The position numbers and the translations under genes are program-made. Below are positions 1 to 7,706 of a stretch of DNA of 11,971 bases, piece by piece; the stretch's first letter is position 1; the number at the start of each line of letters is the position of its first letter. Source of the DNA: an uncultured Campylobacter sp. (GTDB taxonomy: Bacteria; Campylobacterota; Campylobacteria; Campylobacterales; Campylobacteraceae); contig UQCL01000063.1 of NCBI GenBank assembly GCA_900539505.1, forward strand, positions 1 through 11,971, read 5' to 3'. The notes beneath the pieces were generated by a model. The model was not told where the DNA came from. It did no database searches and saw only the letters and a program-made list of their open reading frames with translations.

Positions 1-45
1 GATGCAGCGTAGTCTCGTGGGCTCGGAGATGTGTATAAGAGACAG
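1..45. other. Untrimmed Nextera i7 sequencing adapter (artefact)
   Basis: Positions 12-45 match base for base the 34-nt Nextera transposase read-2 adapter. Positions 27-45 of it are the 19-bp Tn5 mosaic end. The preceding bases fit the rest of an i7 indexing primer: GAT (1-3) is the end of the P7 arm and GCAGCGTA (4-11) is an 8-nt index, which I recall as the adapter form of a Nextera XT v2 index (reads TACGCTGC). This is library DNA and not genome. The contig therefore begins artificially here, and the genomic sequence starts at 46. No natural Tn5 element should be annotated. Confidence 0.97.
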
Positions 46-129
46 AATTATAATTAGGAGTAAGTTGAGGTAATTTAAGTAGTAATTTAAATTTTAAAAT
101 ATACTTTAATACTGATATACTAGACTTTT

Positions 130-204
130 AAAGCAAATAATCAACGAACCGGTTTAAAAAAGAAATTAGTTTTCAAATTTAAGCTTTGAAAGCAAATTTA
201 TCAA
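130..204. repeat. Two spaced direct repeats and a TTTCAAA dyad upstream of the hyf promoter
   Basis: AAAGCAAAT followed shortly by ATCAA occurs at 130-144 and again at 189-204, 59 bp apart. Between and overlapping them are an 8-bp palindrome AACCGGTT (147-154) and the inverted repeat TTTCAAA-N7-TTTGAAA (171-177 / 185-191). They lie upstream of the -10 box, where activator sites would be expected. In DNA this AT-rich some of this may be chance. Confidence 0.3.
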
Positions 205-219
205 ATAAATTCCAAATAT

Positions 220-235
220 CGTCAGATAAATGACG
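220..235. promoter_or_regulatory. Candidate operator dyad, CGTCA-N6-TGACG
   Basis: A perfect 5+5 inverted repeat (CGTCA 220-224, TGACG 231-235) with a 6-bp spacer. The arm and spacer geometry is that of Crp-family sites (TGTGA-N6-TCACA), with different arm bases. Its centre (227.5) lies about 41.5 bp before the start site inferred from the -10 box at 257-262, the classic position for a class II Crp/Fnr activator. A T-run (239-245) follows, so a weak terminator of an upstream gene is an alternative, but a 5-bp stem is poor for that. The operator role is inference. Confidence 0.4.
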
Positions 236-256
236 GAATTTTTTTACGGACTTAAA

Positions 257-262
257 TATAAT
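257..262 (+). promoter_or_regulatory. Probable sigma-70 -10 box of the hyf operon
   Basis: A perfect TATAAT with a T-rich stretch (239-245) upstream and no clear -35, as is usual for Campylobacter housekeeping promoters. Transcription would start near 268-270, giving a leader of about 50 nt before hyfA. A weaker alternative -10 (TATACT) lies at 116-121. No GG-N10-GC sigma-54 element is present between 46 and 318, unlike the E. coli hyf and hyc operons. Confidence 0.6.
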
Positions 263-318
263 TACACCAAAATTTTTAGTAAAAAATTTTTAAAATTCCT
301 TAAGTCAAGGAGAAAGGT

Positions 319-918
319 ATGAAACAACATAAATTTGTAATCTGCGATTACAAACGATGTATCGGTTGCACGACGTGCATGGCGGCCTGTTACTCAAGTG
401 CCTACGAGCGCGGCAAGCTTGCTAAATCGCGACTTACCGTGCTTAGACAGGCTTACGGCGTTATGCCTACGCAGTGCAGGCAGTGCGATGACGGACCATG
501 CGCAAATGTCTGCCCTACCGGTGCGCTTCGCTTCGATAATAACTATATCGAATTGCACGAAGAAATTTGCATCGGATGCAAGATGTGTACGCTCGCCTGT
601 CCTTATGGCGCGATCAGCTCGAATGCCGAGCTTATGCCGTCAGTAAATTATGCGGTCGAGCCTAAGTATTATCTCGAGATCGAAAGCCAAGCGGGCGCCA
701 AAAGCACCGCCATTAAATGCGATCTATGCAACGGACGCGAGAATGGTCCTGCATGCGTCGAGGTTTGCCCAACCAGCGCTATCATTATGATAGATCCTAA
801 AGAAGGTAAGCATAAATTGGGCTTTGCGATAGACTACGATGCGGCTAATGCTTTTGCAAAAGACGTATTAAACGGCGAAATCAGTTGCGTCGCCAAAAAA
901 GAAGGAGGCGCAAAATGA
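319..918 (+). CDS. hyfA: Hydrogenase-4 / formate hydrogenlyase electron-transfer subunit HyfA (4 x [4Fe-4S])
   Basis: A 199-aa polyferredoxin of the HycB/HyfA family, close to the usual length of about 205 aa. It lies on the cytoplasmic side and in formate hydrogenlyases carries electrons between the formate dehydrogenase and the hydrogenase arm. Sixteen cysteines form four cluster motifs: C14-C17-C20-C24, C53-C56-C61-C65, C84-C87-C90-C94 and C134-C137-C146-C150, the last three followed by Pro as in bacterial ferredoxins. There is no signal peptide, as expected for a cytoplasmic subunit. The start is fixed by AAGGAG at 307-312, six bases before the ATG. It is the first gene of the operon, and its stop overlaps the hyfB start as ATGA. 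A HycB-like ferredoxin subunit of another complex is possible in isolation, but the neighbours settle the assignment. Confidence 0.93.
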   Translation: MKQHKFVICDYKRCIGCTTCMAACYSSAYERGKLAKSRLTVLRQAYGVMPTQCRQCDDGPCANVCPTGALRFDNNYIELHEEICIGCKMCTLACPYGAISSNAELMPSVNYAVEPKYYLEIESQAGAKSTAIKCDLCNGRENGPACVEVCPTSAIIMIDPKEGKHKLGFAIDYDAANAFAKDVLNGEISCVAKKEGGAK

Positions 919-2888
919 TAAGCGTCTATACTTTATTTATCGTCAGTGCAGTAATTAGTATCCTTTTATACTGCGCTCCAAAAACTGCCGTTAAGGTGGG
1001 ATTTGGATTAGGTGCTATCAGCTGTTTTTACGCGATGTGCCATTTCGTAGCCAATATGGGCGTAAGCGATAGCTTCGTTTTGGGCGGTACTTTCTTATAT
1101 GCGCCGAAATTTGCTTTAAGTCCGCTTGGAAATTTCTTCAGCTTCGTAGTCGTTTTTATAGGCTTTGCAAGCAGCGTTTACGGTATGAGCTATGCTGAGG
1201 AATATATCGGAAAGGCAAATATCGGCGTTTTTGCATGTTTATTTAATACCTTCATCTTATCTATGCTTTTAGTTATCAGTGCGGATAATGTATTTTGCTT
1301 CGCTGTTTTATGGGAGCTTATGACGCTAATCTCGTCATTTCTAATCATAGTAAACGATGGCAAAGGCACGCTCAAAGCCGTTATGGTATATCTAGGTATA
1401 GCGCAGATCGGTGCATTTTGTATCACCTGTGGCTTACTTATCATTGCAAACTACGCAGGAAGCTTCGAATTTGCGGAGTGGGGAAAAGTAAATATGCCTA
1501 TGGGCGCTTCTGTAGCAGCATTCATCTTGTTTTTGGTCGGCTTCGGTTCAAAAGCGGGAATGTGGCCTTTTCACGTTTGGCTACCGCAAGCTCACCCTGC
1601 GGCTCCATCGAATGTCTCTGCGCTAATGAGCGGCGTTATGATTAAAGTAGCGCTCTTTACCCTTGTTAAATTTACGCTATTTTTGCCGCTAAGCATCTAT
1701 TTTGGGCTTGCAGTTTTGATCCTAGGAGCAGCTAGCTCGCTTTTTGGCGTTTTATACGCGTTGTGCCAGCACGACTTTAAAGCACTTCTTGCGTACCACT
1801 CGGTTGAAAATATCGGCATTATCTTGCTGGGTCTTGGCACCGGAATTTACGGCGTCGCAGCAGGCAATGTAACGCTAGCCGCAGTCGGATTTTTAGCAGG
1901 CTGCTACCACGTAGTAAACCACGCGATATTCAAAGGCTTGCTATTCTTATGCGCGGGCTCTGTAATCCACGCTACTCATACGCAAAATATGGACGTGCTA
2001 GGAGGGCTAGCTAAAAAAATGCCTCTAACCGCTATCGGTATGTTTATCGGTATCATGGGTATCGCAGCGCTTCCTCCGGTAAACGGCTTCGTTTCAGAGT
2101 GGTTTACCTATCAAGGAATGCTTCAAGGCGCTAAGGAAAGCGGAATTTTCATCAGATACGCTTTCTCGCTAGCAGTAGTCGCTCTTGCACTTACCGGCGT
2201 TTTGGTCGGTATGCACCTTAAGCTTTATGCGGTAATCTTTGCAGGAACCCCGAGAGATGAAAAAATTTGGGAAAATGCAAAAGAAAGTCCTCTTGGGATG
2301 GTTTTAGGAATGATCATACTGATGATAGGCTGCGTGGGATTTGGTGTAGGCGCACACTTCATAGTCGATTACATCATGCAGGCGGTAAATTCTATCACTT
2401 CCAATAGCGGGTATGTTGCAAGCCTAGGCGCTTCGTCAATCACTTCGCCTTTGGGAAGTATCGTTTCAACTCCTCTTATTGCAGTAATTTTGTGTTCTAC
2501 AATGCTGCTTCCGTTTATCATCCTAGCAGTTATGAAAGCAAATCGTGACAAACCTCGCGAGACCGATCCTTGGGCGTGCGGCTTTAAATATAGCCCTCGC
2601 ATGCAGATAACTGGCGGTCCTTTTACTGGCGATTTAAGAAAGATTATGGATTGGTTATTTAGAGGTCATAAACGCAGAATAGAGCAAAACGGCTACTTCG
2701 GACCGATCGAGTATCACAACCACCCACAAGACATTTGGTGGACGATAATTTATCAACCGGTAATCGATTGGAGTAAGAAGGTCGCCGATAAGATAGGAAT
2801 TATTCAAAGCGGCTATGCAAATTTATATACGCTTTACATCCTAATCTATCTTTGCGCGATACTGGGCGTCGGATATTTCTTGATCTAG
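915..2888 (+). CDS. hyfB: Hydrogenase-4 membrane subunit HyfB (NuoL/Mrp antiporter-like)
   Basis: A very hydrophobic 657-aa protein (E. coli HyfB is about 672 aa) of the proton-translocating NuoL/M/N family. Residues typical of the proton path are visible: E134 in WELMTLIS, K213 in GFGSKAG followed by WPFHVWLPQAHP (217-228), K244, the stretch QHDFKALLAYHSVENIG (285-301), and H332/H336/K340 in the half-channel helix. A less conserved cytoplasmic C-terminal part contains RETDPWACG. The reading frame is open from an ATG at 885, but the ATG at 915 is chosen. GGAGG (904-908) stands six bases before it, it overlaps the hyfA stop as ATGA, and it starts directly with a membrane segment; the longer version would add an arginine- and lysine-rich decapeptide. 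It should act as a proton channel in the membrane arm of the hydrogenase. Confidence 0.93.
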   Translation: MISVYTLFIVSAVISILLYCAPKTAVKVGFGLGAISCFYAMCHFVANMGVSDSFVLGGTFLYAPKFALSPLGNFFSFVVVFIGFASSVYGMSYAEEYIGKANIGVFACLFNTFILSMLLVISADNVFCFAVLWELMTLISSFLIIVNDGKGTLKAVMVYLGIAQIGAFCITCGLLIIANYAGSFEFAEWGKVNMPMGASVAAFILFLVGFGSKAGMWPFHVWLPQAHPAAPSNVSALMSGVMIKVALFTLVKFTLFLPLSIYFGLAVLILGAASSLFGVLYALCQHDFKALLAYHSVENIGIILLGLGTGIYGVAAGNVTLAAVGFLAGCYHVVNHAIFKGLLFLCAGSVIHATHTQNMDVLGGLAKKMPLTAIGMFIGIMGIAALPPVNGFVSEWFTYQGMLQGAKESGIFIRYAFSLAVVALALTGVLVGMHLKLYAVIFAGTPRDEKIWENAKESPLGMVLGMIILMIGCVGFGVGAHFIVDYIMQAVNSITSNSGYVASLGASSITSPLGSIVSTPLIAVILCSTMLLPFIILAVMKANRDKPRETDPWACGFKYSPRMQITGGPFTGDLRKIMDWLFRGHKRRIEQNGYFGPIEYHNHPQDIWWTIIYQPVIDWSKKVADKIGIIQSGYANLYTLYILIYLCAILGVGYFLI

Positions 2889-2898
2889 GAGGTTTAAG

Positions 2899-3837
2899 AT
2901 GCAGACTATACAAACTATATTTTTAATGATATTTCAAGTCGCGGTTATCGTCCTAGTCGCTCCACTCTTCGACGGTATGGCGAGAAAACTTCGAGCCAAA
3001 CTTCAGTCGAAACAAGGAAGCGATTTTTTCCAGACTTACCGCGATATTATTAAGCTTTTTAAGCGCGGCAGAACCGTTCCTGCGTGCAGCCACTGGGTAT
3101 TTAGGTGGGCGCCGTTTTTCCTTTTCGCTACTTCGGCAGCGATTTTGGCGGCTATTCCTATTACATACAGCGATCCAACCACCGATAAAATTTTCGGAGC
3201 ATATTCGGATATTTTCGTTATCCTATATCTAGGCGCGCTTTTGCGCTTCGTATTCGGTGCGGCTTCGATAGATAGCGGTAACCCGTTTGCCGCAACCGGC
3301 GGCGGACGCGAGCAGATGCTTGCCGTTTTTGTCGAACCTGTGATGATGATGTGCCTAATCGTAGTAATGATGGCTGCGGGAACTTCAAATTTAGTTGAAA
3401 TTCAGGGGATGGTACGCAGCGGTCAGATCGGCTATCAAATTCCAAGCTTTGCTGTCGCTTCGATTGCGTTTTTATGGTGCATGTATGTCGAGACTGGCAG
3501 AAAGCCATTTGATCTTGCCGAAGCCGAGCAAGAGCTTCAAGAAGGTCTACTTGGCGAATATGCAGGCAGCGATCTCGGTTTAGTGCAAGCGGCGCTTATT
3601 TTGAAGCAGTTTGCGATGATCGGATTATTCCTAACGATATTTGAGCCGTGGAATTTTAGCAATCCGCTTTTAGCGATCATAATCTTTGTGCTAAAAACCG
3701 GCGTATTTTACGTAGCAGCCGTTTTCATCGACAACTTTGGACCACGCTTCAGAATGACTTCGAGCATGCGCAAAATTTCATGCGGCGCTCTTGCCATTGC
3801 TTTTGCGGCATTAACGCTTTACGTAGTAGGATTTTAA
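2899..3837 (+). CDS. hyfC: Hydrogenase-4 membrane anchor subunit HyfC (NuoH-like)
   Basis: A 312-aa polytopic membrane protein of the HycD/HyfC/NuoH family, of normal length. It links the cytoplasmic hydrogenase module to the membrane arm. Family signatures are QGSDFFQTYRDIIKLFKR (39-56), SGNPFAATGGGREQML (126-141) and the NuoH-type loop ETGRKPFDLAEAEQELQEG (198-216), whose acidic residues face the quinone-cavity-like region in complex I relatives. GGAGG at 2888-2892 overlaps the last base of the hyfB stop and stands six bases before the ATG, so translation is probably coupled. It ends one base before hyfE. Confidence 0.94.
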   Translation: MQTIQTIFLMIFQVAVIVLVAPLFDGMARKLRAKLQSKQGSDFFQTYRDIIKLFKRGRTVPACSHWVFRWAPFFLFATSAAILAAIPITYSDPTTDKIFGAYSDIFVILYLGALLRFVFGAASIDSGNPFAATGGGREQMLAVFVEPVMMMCLIVVMMAAGTSNLVEIQGMVRSGQIGYQIPSFAVASIAFLWCMYVETGRKPFDLAEAEQELQEGLLGEYAGSDLGLVQAALILKQFAMIGLFLTIFEPWNFSNPLLAIIIFVLKTGVFYVAAVFIDNFGPRFRMTSSMRKISCGALAIAFAALTLYVVGF

Positions 3838-3838
3838 G

Positions 3839-4483
3839 ATGAATAGTATCGATATTTTAGCAATTTGTATGATAATAACGTCACTTGCGGTATTCGGACT
3901 TAGAAATTTAAAGCTTTCGATCGGAATTTACGCGATTCAGACGCTACTTTTGGTAAGCATATTTTTTATGCTGTATTCTAACTTCAATGCGCCGCAGCTT
4001 AGAATTTGGGCGATAGTGGCGTTTTTTACGAAGGTTATTTTCGTGCCAGGAATTTTATTTTGGCTAGTTAAAAAGCTGGATGTGATCAGCGAGGATGAGC
4101 CGGTAGGCGGCTTTTTCGTAAGCCCCGTTATTGCGATGGGATTTTCGCTAGCGATTGCGATGACAATCAATCCGATCTTGCTTAAATTCTCTCTTATTCA
4201 AGAAAGAATCGTTCTAATAGCGGCGGTAACCGTATTTATGATGGGAATTTTTGGCTTCATGCTAAGAAATTCTTTTATCAAGCAAATTCTAGCCTACTGC
4301 CTCTTTGAAAACGGCATCCACCTAAGCCTTGCGCTTATGGCTTACAACTCTCACGAGCTAGTCGAGCTTGGAATTTTAACCGACGCGATCTTTGCGGTTA
4401 TTATTATGAGCGTTTTGGCGGTTAGATTTTACAAAGCTTATGACGGGCTTGATACGTCTAAAGCTTCGAATTTAAGGGGTTAA
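3839..4483 (+). CDS. hyfE: Hydrogenase-4 membrane subunit HyfE (NuoK-like)
   Basis: A 214-aa integral membrane protein matching HyfE in length (about 216 aa) and character, with several hydrophobic segments. The second half has the NuoK-like motif KQILAYCLFENGIHLSLAL (148-166), with E157 buried in a membrane helix, a residue type linked to proton transfer in complex I. The ATG is one base after the hyfC stop with a modest AGGA (3828-3831), pointing to coupled translation. In E. coli, hyfD lies between hyfC and hyfE. Here the two genes are separated by a single base, so hyfD is missing and not merely overlooked. Confidence 0.9.
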   Translation: MNSIDILAICMIITSLAVFGLRNLKLSIGIYAIQTLLLVSIFFMLYSNFNAPQLRIWAIVAFFTKVIFVPGILFWLVKKLDVISEDEPVGGFFVSPVIAMGFSLAIAMTINPILLKFSLIQERIVLIAAVTVFMMGIFGFMLRNSFIKQILAYCLFENGIHLSLALMAYNSHELVELGILTDAIFAVIIMSVLAVRFYKAYDGLDTSKASNLRG

Positions 4484-5967
4484 TGATGAATAGTTTAGCT
4501 TTTATATTAATTTTTCCGTTGCTCGGAGCGCTGATATTATTCTTATGCCCTAAGAATTTCAAGCTCCTAAGCTCGCTACACGTTTTGATTTCTGCAGTTA
4601 CATCCGCAGGGCTACTCTGTAACGTAGGCAAGCTTATCAGCGGCAACTTCGAGGCTTTTTACGCATACGATAAATTTCTATTCCTAGATAGCCTAGGTTG
4701 CGTATTTTTAGTGCTAATCGCCGTAACGGGCTTTTTAGTAAATTTATACTCCACTACCTATATGAAATGGGAGATACAGGGCGGTCATCTGGATCTTAGC
4801 GATCTTAGAAAATACTATGCGCTCTGCCACGTTTTCGTTTTTACGATGACGCTTAGCGTTATATGCAACAACGTCGCATTTATGTGGGCTGCGGTAGAGG
4901 CTACTACGTTAGCATCGGTATTTTTGGTCGCTATTCATAAAGATAAAAAATCTACCGAGAGCGGTTACAAATATATCGTTATCTGCTCGATCGGTTTAGC
5001 GTTCGCGCTTTATGCGACCGTTTTACTATATGCGGCTACATTCAAAATCACGGGCGATGGCGAGGCTTCGATGCTTTGGACTAGCATTATGGATCACGCC
5101 AAAGGCTTAAACAAAGATGCCGCTAAGCTTATCTTTATATTCGCTCTAATAGGCTTTGGAACCAAAGCAGGACTTGCTCCTACTCACACTTGGCTTCCTG
5201 ACGTTCACGCAGAAGGTCCGGCTCCTATTTCAGCACTACTTTCGGGTGTGCTTTTAAAATGTGCGATGCTAGCGATATTTAGATATTACGCGGTAACCGC
5301 CGAAGCGGTAGGGCCAGACTTCGTTAAGCACGTGATGCTGATCTCGGGCACGATCACGCTATTTATAGCAGGAATTTTCCTCGTTCGTCAGCATGACGTA
5401 AAGAGGATGTTTGCTTACCACTCGGTCGTTCATATGGGTGTTATTGCATTTGCGCTAGGTATCGGCGGATATTTCGGCTTGCTTGCCGCGATCTTTCACT
5501 GCTTAGCTCATAGCTTTACTAAGGCTCTTGCATTCTGCTCTACCGGTAATATCGCTAGAATTTACGGTCACAAAGATATGACTAGAATGGGCGGTATGGT
5601 AAAAATCGCTCCGCTTACTACGATAATGTTTGGTGCTGCGGTTTGCTCGCTCGTAGGTGTTCCTGCGTTTGCGATCTTTGTAAGCGAATTTAACGTTTTC
5701 AAAGGCGCGATAGCCAGCGGTCAATACATAGCCGTAGCGTTATTTGCGATCGCGCTCGTAATTATTTTCATTGCGGACTTCGCACACTTTAATCTAGCGA
5801 GCTTCGGTACGCCTAAAGGTGAAGTGGTTTATGCTAAAGAGATGAGCTTGTTTGAAAATTTACCGCTAATCTTGCTTTGCGCTTTAGTGATAATTTTCGG
5901 CGTATGGCACGTAGGTGATTTTTGGATGCTCGTCGAAAACGGCGTTAGAATAATGATGAGAGGTTAA
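4483..5967 (+). CDS. hyfF: Hydrogenase-4 membrane subunit HyfF (NuoL/M/N antiporter-like)
   Basis: A 494-aa second antiporter-like subunit, somewhat shorter than E. coli HyfF (about 526 aa). Proton-path signatures are E139 in WAAVEATTLASVF, K228 in GFGTKAGLAPTHTWLPDVHAEG (224-245), K259 in LLSGVLLK, RQHDVKRMFAYHSVVHMGV (302-320), and H339/H343/K347 in IFHCLAHSFTKAL. The VHAEGPAPISALLSG form fits the HyfF side of the family. The ATG shares its A with the hyfE stop TAA (TAATG), and a second ATG follows at 4486; AAGGGG (4474-4479) serves either. With HyfB it gives the complex two proton-channel modules. HyfD-type function is the alternative, but the length, motifs and gene order favour HyfF. Confidence 0.9.
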   Translation: MMNSLAFILIFPLLGALILFLCPKNFKLLSSLHVLISAVTSAGLLCNVGKLISGNFEAFYAYDKFLFLDSLGCVFLVLIAVTGFLVNLYSTTYMKWEIQGGHLDLSDLRKYYALCHVFVFTMTLSVICNNVAFMWAAVEATTLASVFLVAIHKDKKSTESGYKYIVICSIGLAFALYATVLLYAATFKITGDGEASMLWTSIMDHAKGLNKDAAKLIFIFALIGFGTKAGLAPTHTWLPDVHAEGPAPISALLSGVLLKCAMLAIFRYYAVTAEAVGPDFVKHVMLISGTITLFIAGIFLVRQHDVKRMFAYHSVVHMGVIAFALGIGGYFGLLAAIFHCLAHSFTKALAFCSTGNIARIYGHKDMTRMGGMVKIAPLTTIMFGAAVCSLVGVPAFAIFVSEFNVFKGAIASGQYIAVALFAIALVIIFIADFAHFNLASFGTPKGEVVYAKEMSLFENLPLILLCALVIIFGVWHVGDFWMLVENGVRIMMRG

Positions 5968-5969
5968 AA

Positions 5970-7706
5970 ATGAGAGGCGATAAATTTATAGAAATTTTAA
6001 AGACCAAAGTCAAGGTCTTAGAAGTTACCCGCCAAGCCGAGGATCAAATCACCGTTTTAGTGGATAGAAATGATCTGCCGCTTGCGGTTAAGACGCTATA
6101 TTATGACATCGGCGGTTTTATCAGCACGATGATCCCTAACGATGAGCGCGAGCTAAACGGAAATTTCGCGCTTTACTATGCGATATCTATGGAAGGTGGA
6201 AAGATGACCGAAGCGGAGGATTTCGCCGCAGAGGATAAATGCTTCATCACCGTTAGGACGCTAATTCCCGGATCGGATCCTACATTCCCGTCAGTTACTC
6301 CTTTAGTGCCTGCTTGCGTATGGTACGAAAGAGAAGCCTTCGATATGTTTGGTTTAATCGCCGAAGGCTTGCCTGATAAACGCCGTTTGGTGTTAAGCGA
6401 CGATTGGCCCGATGGGCTTCATCCGCTTCGCAAAGACGCGATGGACTACCGCTATAGGCCCGATCCTGTAGATCATAAAGACGAACCTAATGCAGAGTTT
6501 TTATTTCCTAGCGGTGATGGCGTAGTAGATGTTCCACTTGGACCTCTTCATGTAACGAGCGATGAGCCGGGACACTTCAGACTATTTTGCGACGGCGATG
6601 AGATTATAGATGCGGACTACCGCTTGTTTTATCAGCACCGCGGTATGGAGAAGCTAGCTGAAAACCGAATGAATTACGATCAGATGGGCTATTTAGCAGA
6701 GCGTGTCTGCGGAATTTGCGGCTACGCTCACGCGATTGCGTGTATTGAAGCAGCAGAGAAAGCCATCAAGCTTGAAATTCCGCTTCGTGCGCAAGCCATC
6801 CGCGTCATCTGCCTTGAGATCGAGCGTCTTCACAGCCATCTTTTAAATATCGGTCTAGCCTGCGAGGTAACAGGTAACTATAACGCCTTTATGCATATCT
6901 TTAGGGTGCGTGAGTATTCTATGGAGTTAGCTCAGCTCGTAACCGGCGGCCGCAAGACCTACGGCAACGTCATTATGGGCGGACTTCGCCGCGATATGAC
7001 CGACAACGAAATCCGCAAGAGTATCGAGATCATCAATAAACTTGATGTTCAAATTTCTGAAATTTGGGACGCTGTTATGGAGGATAAACGCCAAATCGGT
7101 CGCTGGAAGGGCGTGGGCGTATTAGATCGCAAAGTAGCGCGCGATTTCAGCCCGGTAGGCCCTAATATGCGCGGCTCCGGCTTTAAGCGCGACAACCGCT
7201 ACGATCACCCTTATGATTTCTTCAACAAGATAGAATTCGAAGTAGCCGTAGAGCACGGTGGCGATGTATTCAGCCGCGAAGTCGTAAGATATAAAGAGCT
7301 TAAACAATCGATCCACATCATCAGGCAGTGCTTGCATCAAATGCCGCAAACTCCGATAATGATCGATCCACAGACTATGATCAGACCGGAAAACTACGCT
7401 TTAGGTCACGACGAAGCGCCGCGAGGCGAAAACGTCCACTGGATCATGCAAGGAAACGCACAGAAGGTTTACCGCTGGAGATGTCGCGCCGCTACGTATA
7501 ACAACTGGCCGAGCTTACGATTTCAATTCCGCGGAAATAACATCTCCGATGCGGCGCTAATCGTATGCTCGATGGATCCGTGCTATTCATGCACCGAGCG
7601 CGTAACTTTAGTCGATATTAATAGCGGAAAGAGTAAAATTCTAACCGAAAAAGACCTTAAGAAATTTTGCCAAGACGGCAAGGTTAGCAAAAAGGATTTA
7701 AGATGA
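5970..7706 (+). CDS. hyfG: Hydrogenase-4 catalytic large subunit HyfG ([NiFe], group 4, NuoC-NuoD fusion type)
   Basis: A 578-aa protein of the HycE/HyfG family (usually 555-570 aa) that reduces protons to H2 at the Ni-Fe(CN)2CO site on the cytoplasmic side. The N-terminal NuoC-like domain (about 1-170) holds WYEREAFDMFG and HPLRKDAMDYR. The NuoD-like catalytic domain contains PLGPLHVTSDEPGHFRLF (189-206), the first nickel motif RVCGIC (C247, C250) and the second, DPCYSC (C538, C541). After CTER (541-544) a 34-residue tail follows; in E. coli HycE the equivalent tail is removed after the matching Arg, so R544 is the predicted cleavage point for the HycI encoded downstream. The start is supported by GAGAGGT (5958-5964) and lies two bases after hyfF. 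The stop overlaps the hyfH start as ATGA. All four nickel ligands are present, so an active enzyme is expected. Confidence 0.97.
   Translation: MRGDKFIEILKTKVKVLEVTRQAEDQITVLVDRNDLPLAVKTLYYDIGGFISTMIPNDERELNGNFALYYAISMEGGKMTEAEDFAAEDKCFITVRTLIPGSDPTFPSVTPLVPACVWYEREAFDMFGLIAEGLPDKRRLVLSDDWPDGLHPLRKDAMDYRYRPDPVDHKDEPNAEFLFPSGDGVVDVPLGPLHVTSDEPGHFRLFCDGDEIIDADYRLFYQHRGMEKLAENRMNYDQMGYLAERVCGICGYAHAIACIEAAEKAIKLEIPLRAQAIRVICLEIERLHSHLLNIGLACEVTGNYNAFMHIFRVREYSMELAQLVTGGRKTYGNVIMGGLRRDMTDNEIRKSIEIINKLDVQISEIWDAVMEDKRQIGRWKGVGVLDRKVARDFSPVGPNMRGSGFKRDNRYDHPYDFFNKIEFEVAVEHGGDVFSREVVRYKELKQSIHIIRQCLHQMPQTPIMIDPQTMIRPENYALGHDEAPRGENVHWIMQGNAQKVYRWRCRAATYNNWPSLRFQFRGNNISDAALIVCSMDPCYSCTERVTLVDINSGKSKILTEKDLKKFCQDGKVSKKDLR

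Noticed and set aside
27..45. Natural Tn5/IS50 mosaic end
   Set aside because: It is embedded in the complete synthetic Nextera adapter, so it is a library artefact and not a mobile element.
220..245. Terminator of a gene upstream of hyfA
   Set aside because: The stem is only five base pairs. The position relative to the -10 box fits an operator better, though the T-run keeps this open.
46..318. Sigma-54 promoter or full Fnr box upstream of hyfA
   Set aside because: None of the GG dinucleotides has GC at the -12 distance, and the ATCAA half-sites lack a TTGAT partner four bases away.
885..914. Upstream in-frame ATG for HyfB
   Set aside because: It would add an Arg/Lys-rich decapeptide encoded inside hyfA. 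The ATG at 915 has GGAGG at good distance and an ATGA overlap.
4458..4646. Minus-strand open frames inside the hyf genes
   Set aside because: This and similar antisense frames lie wholly within well-supported genes, have no ribosome binding site and encode no recognisable motif.
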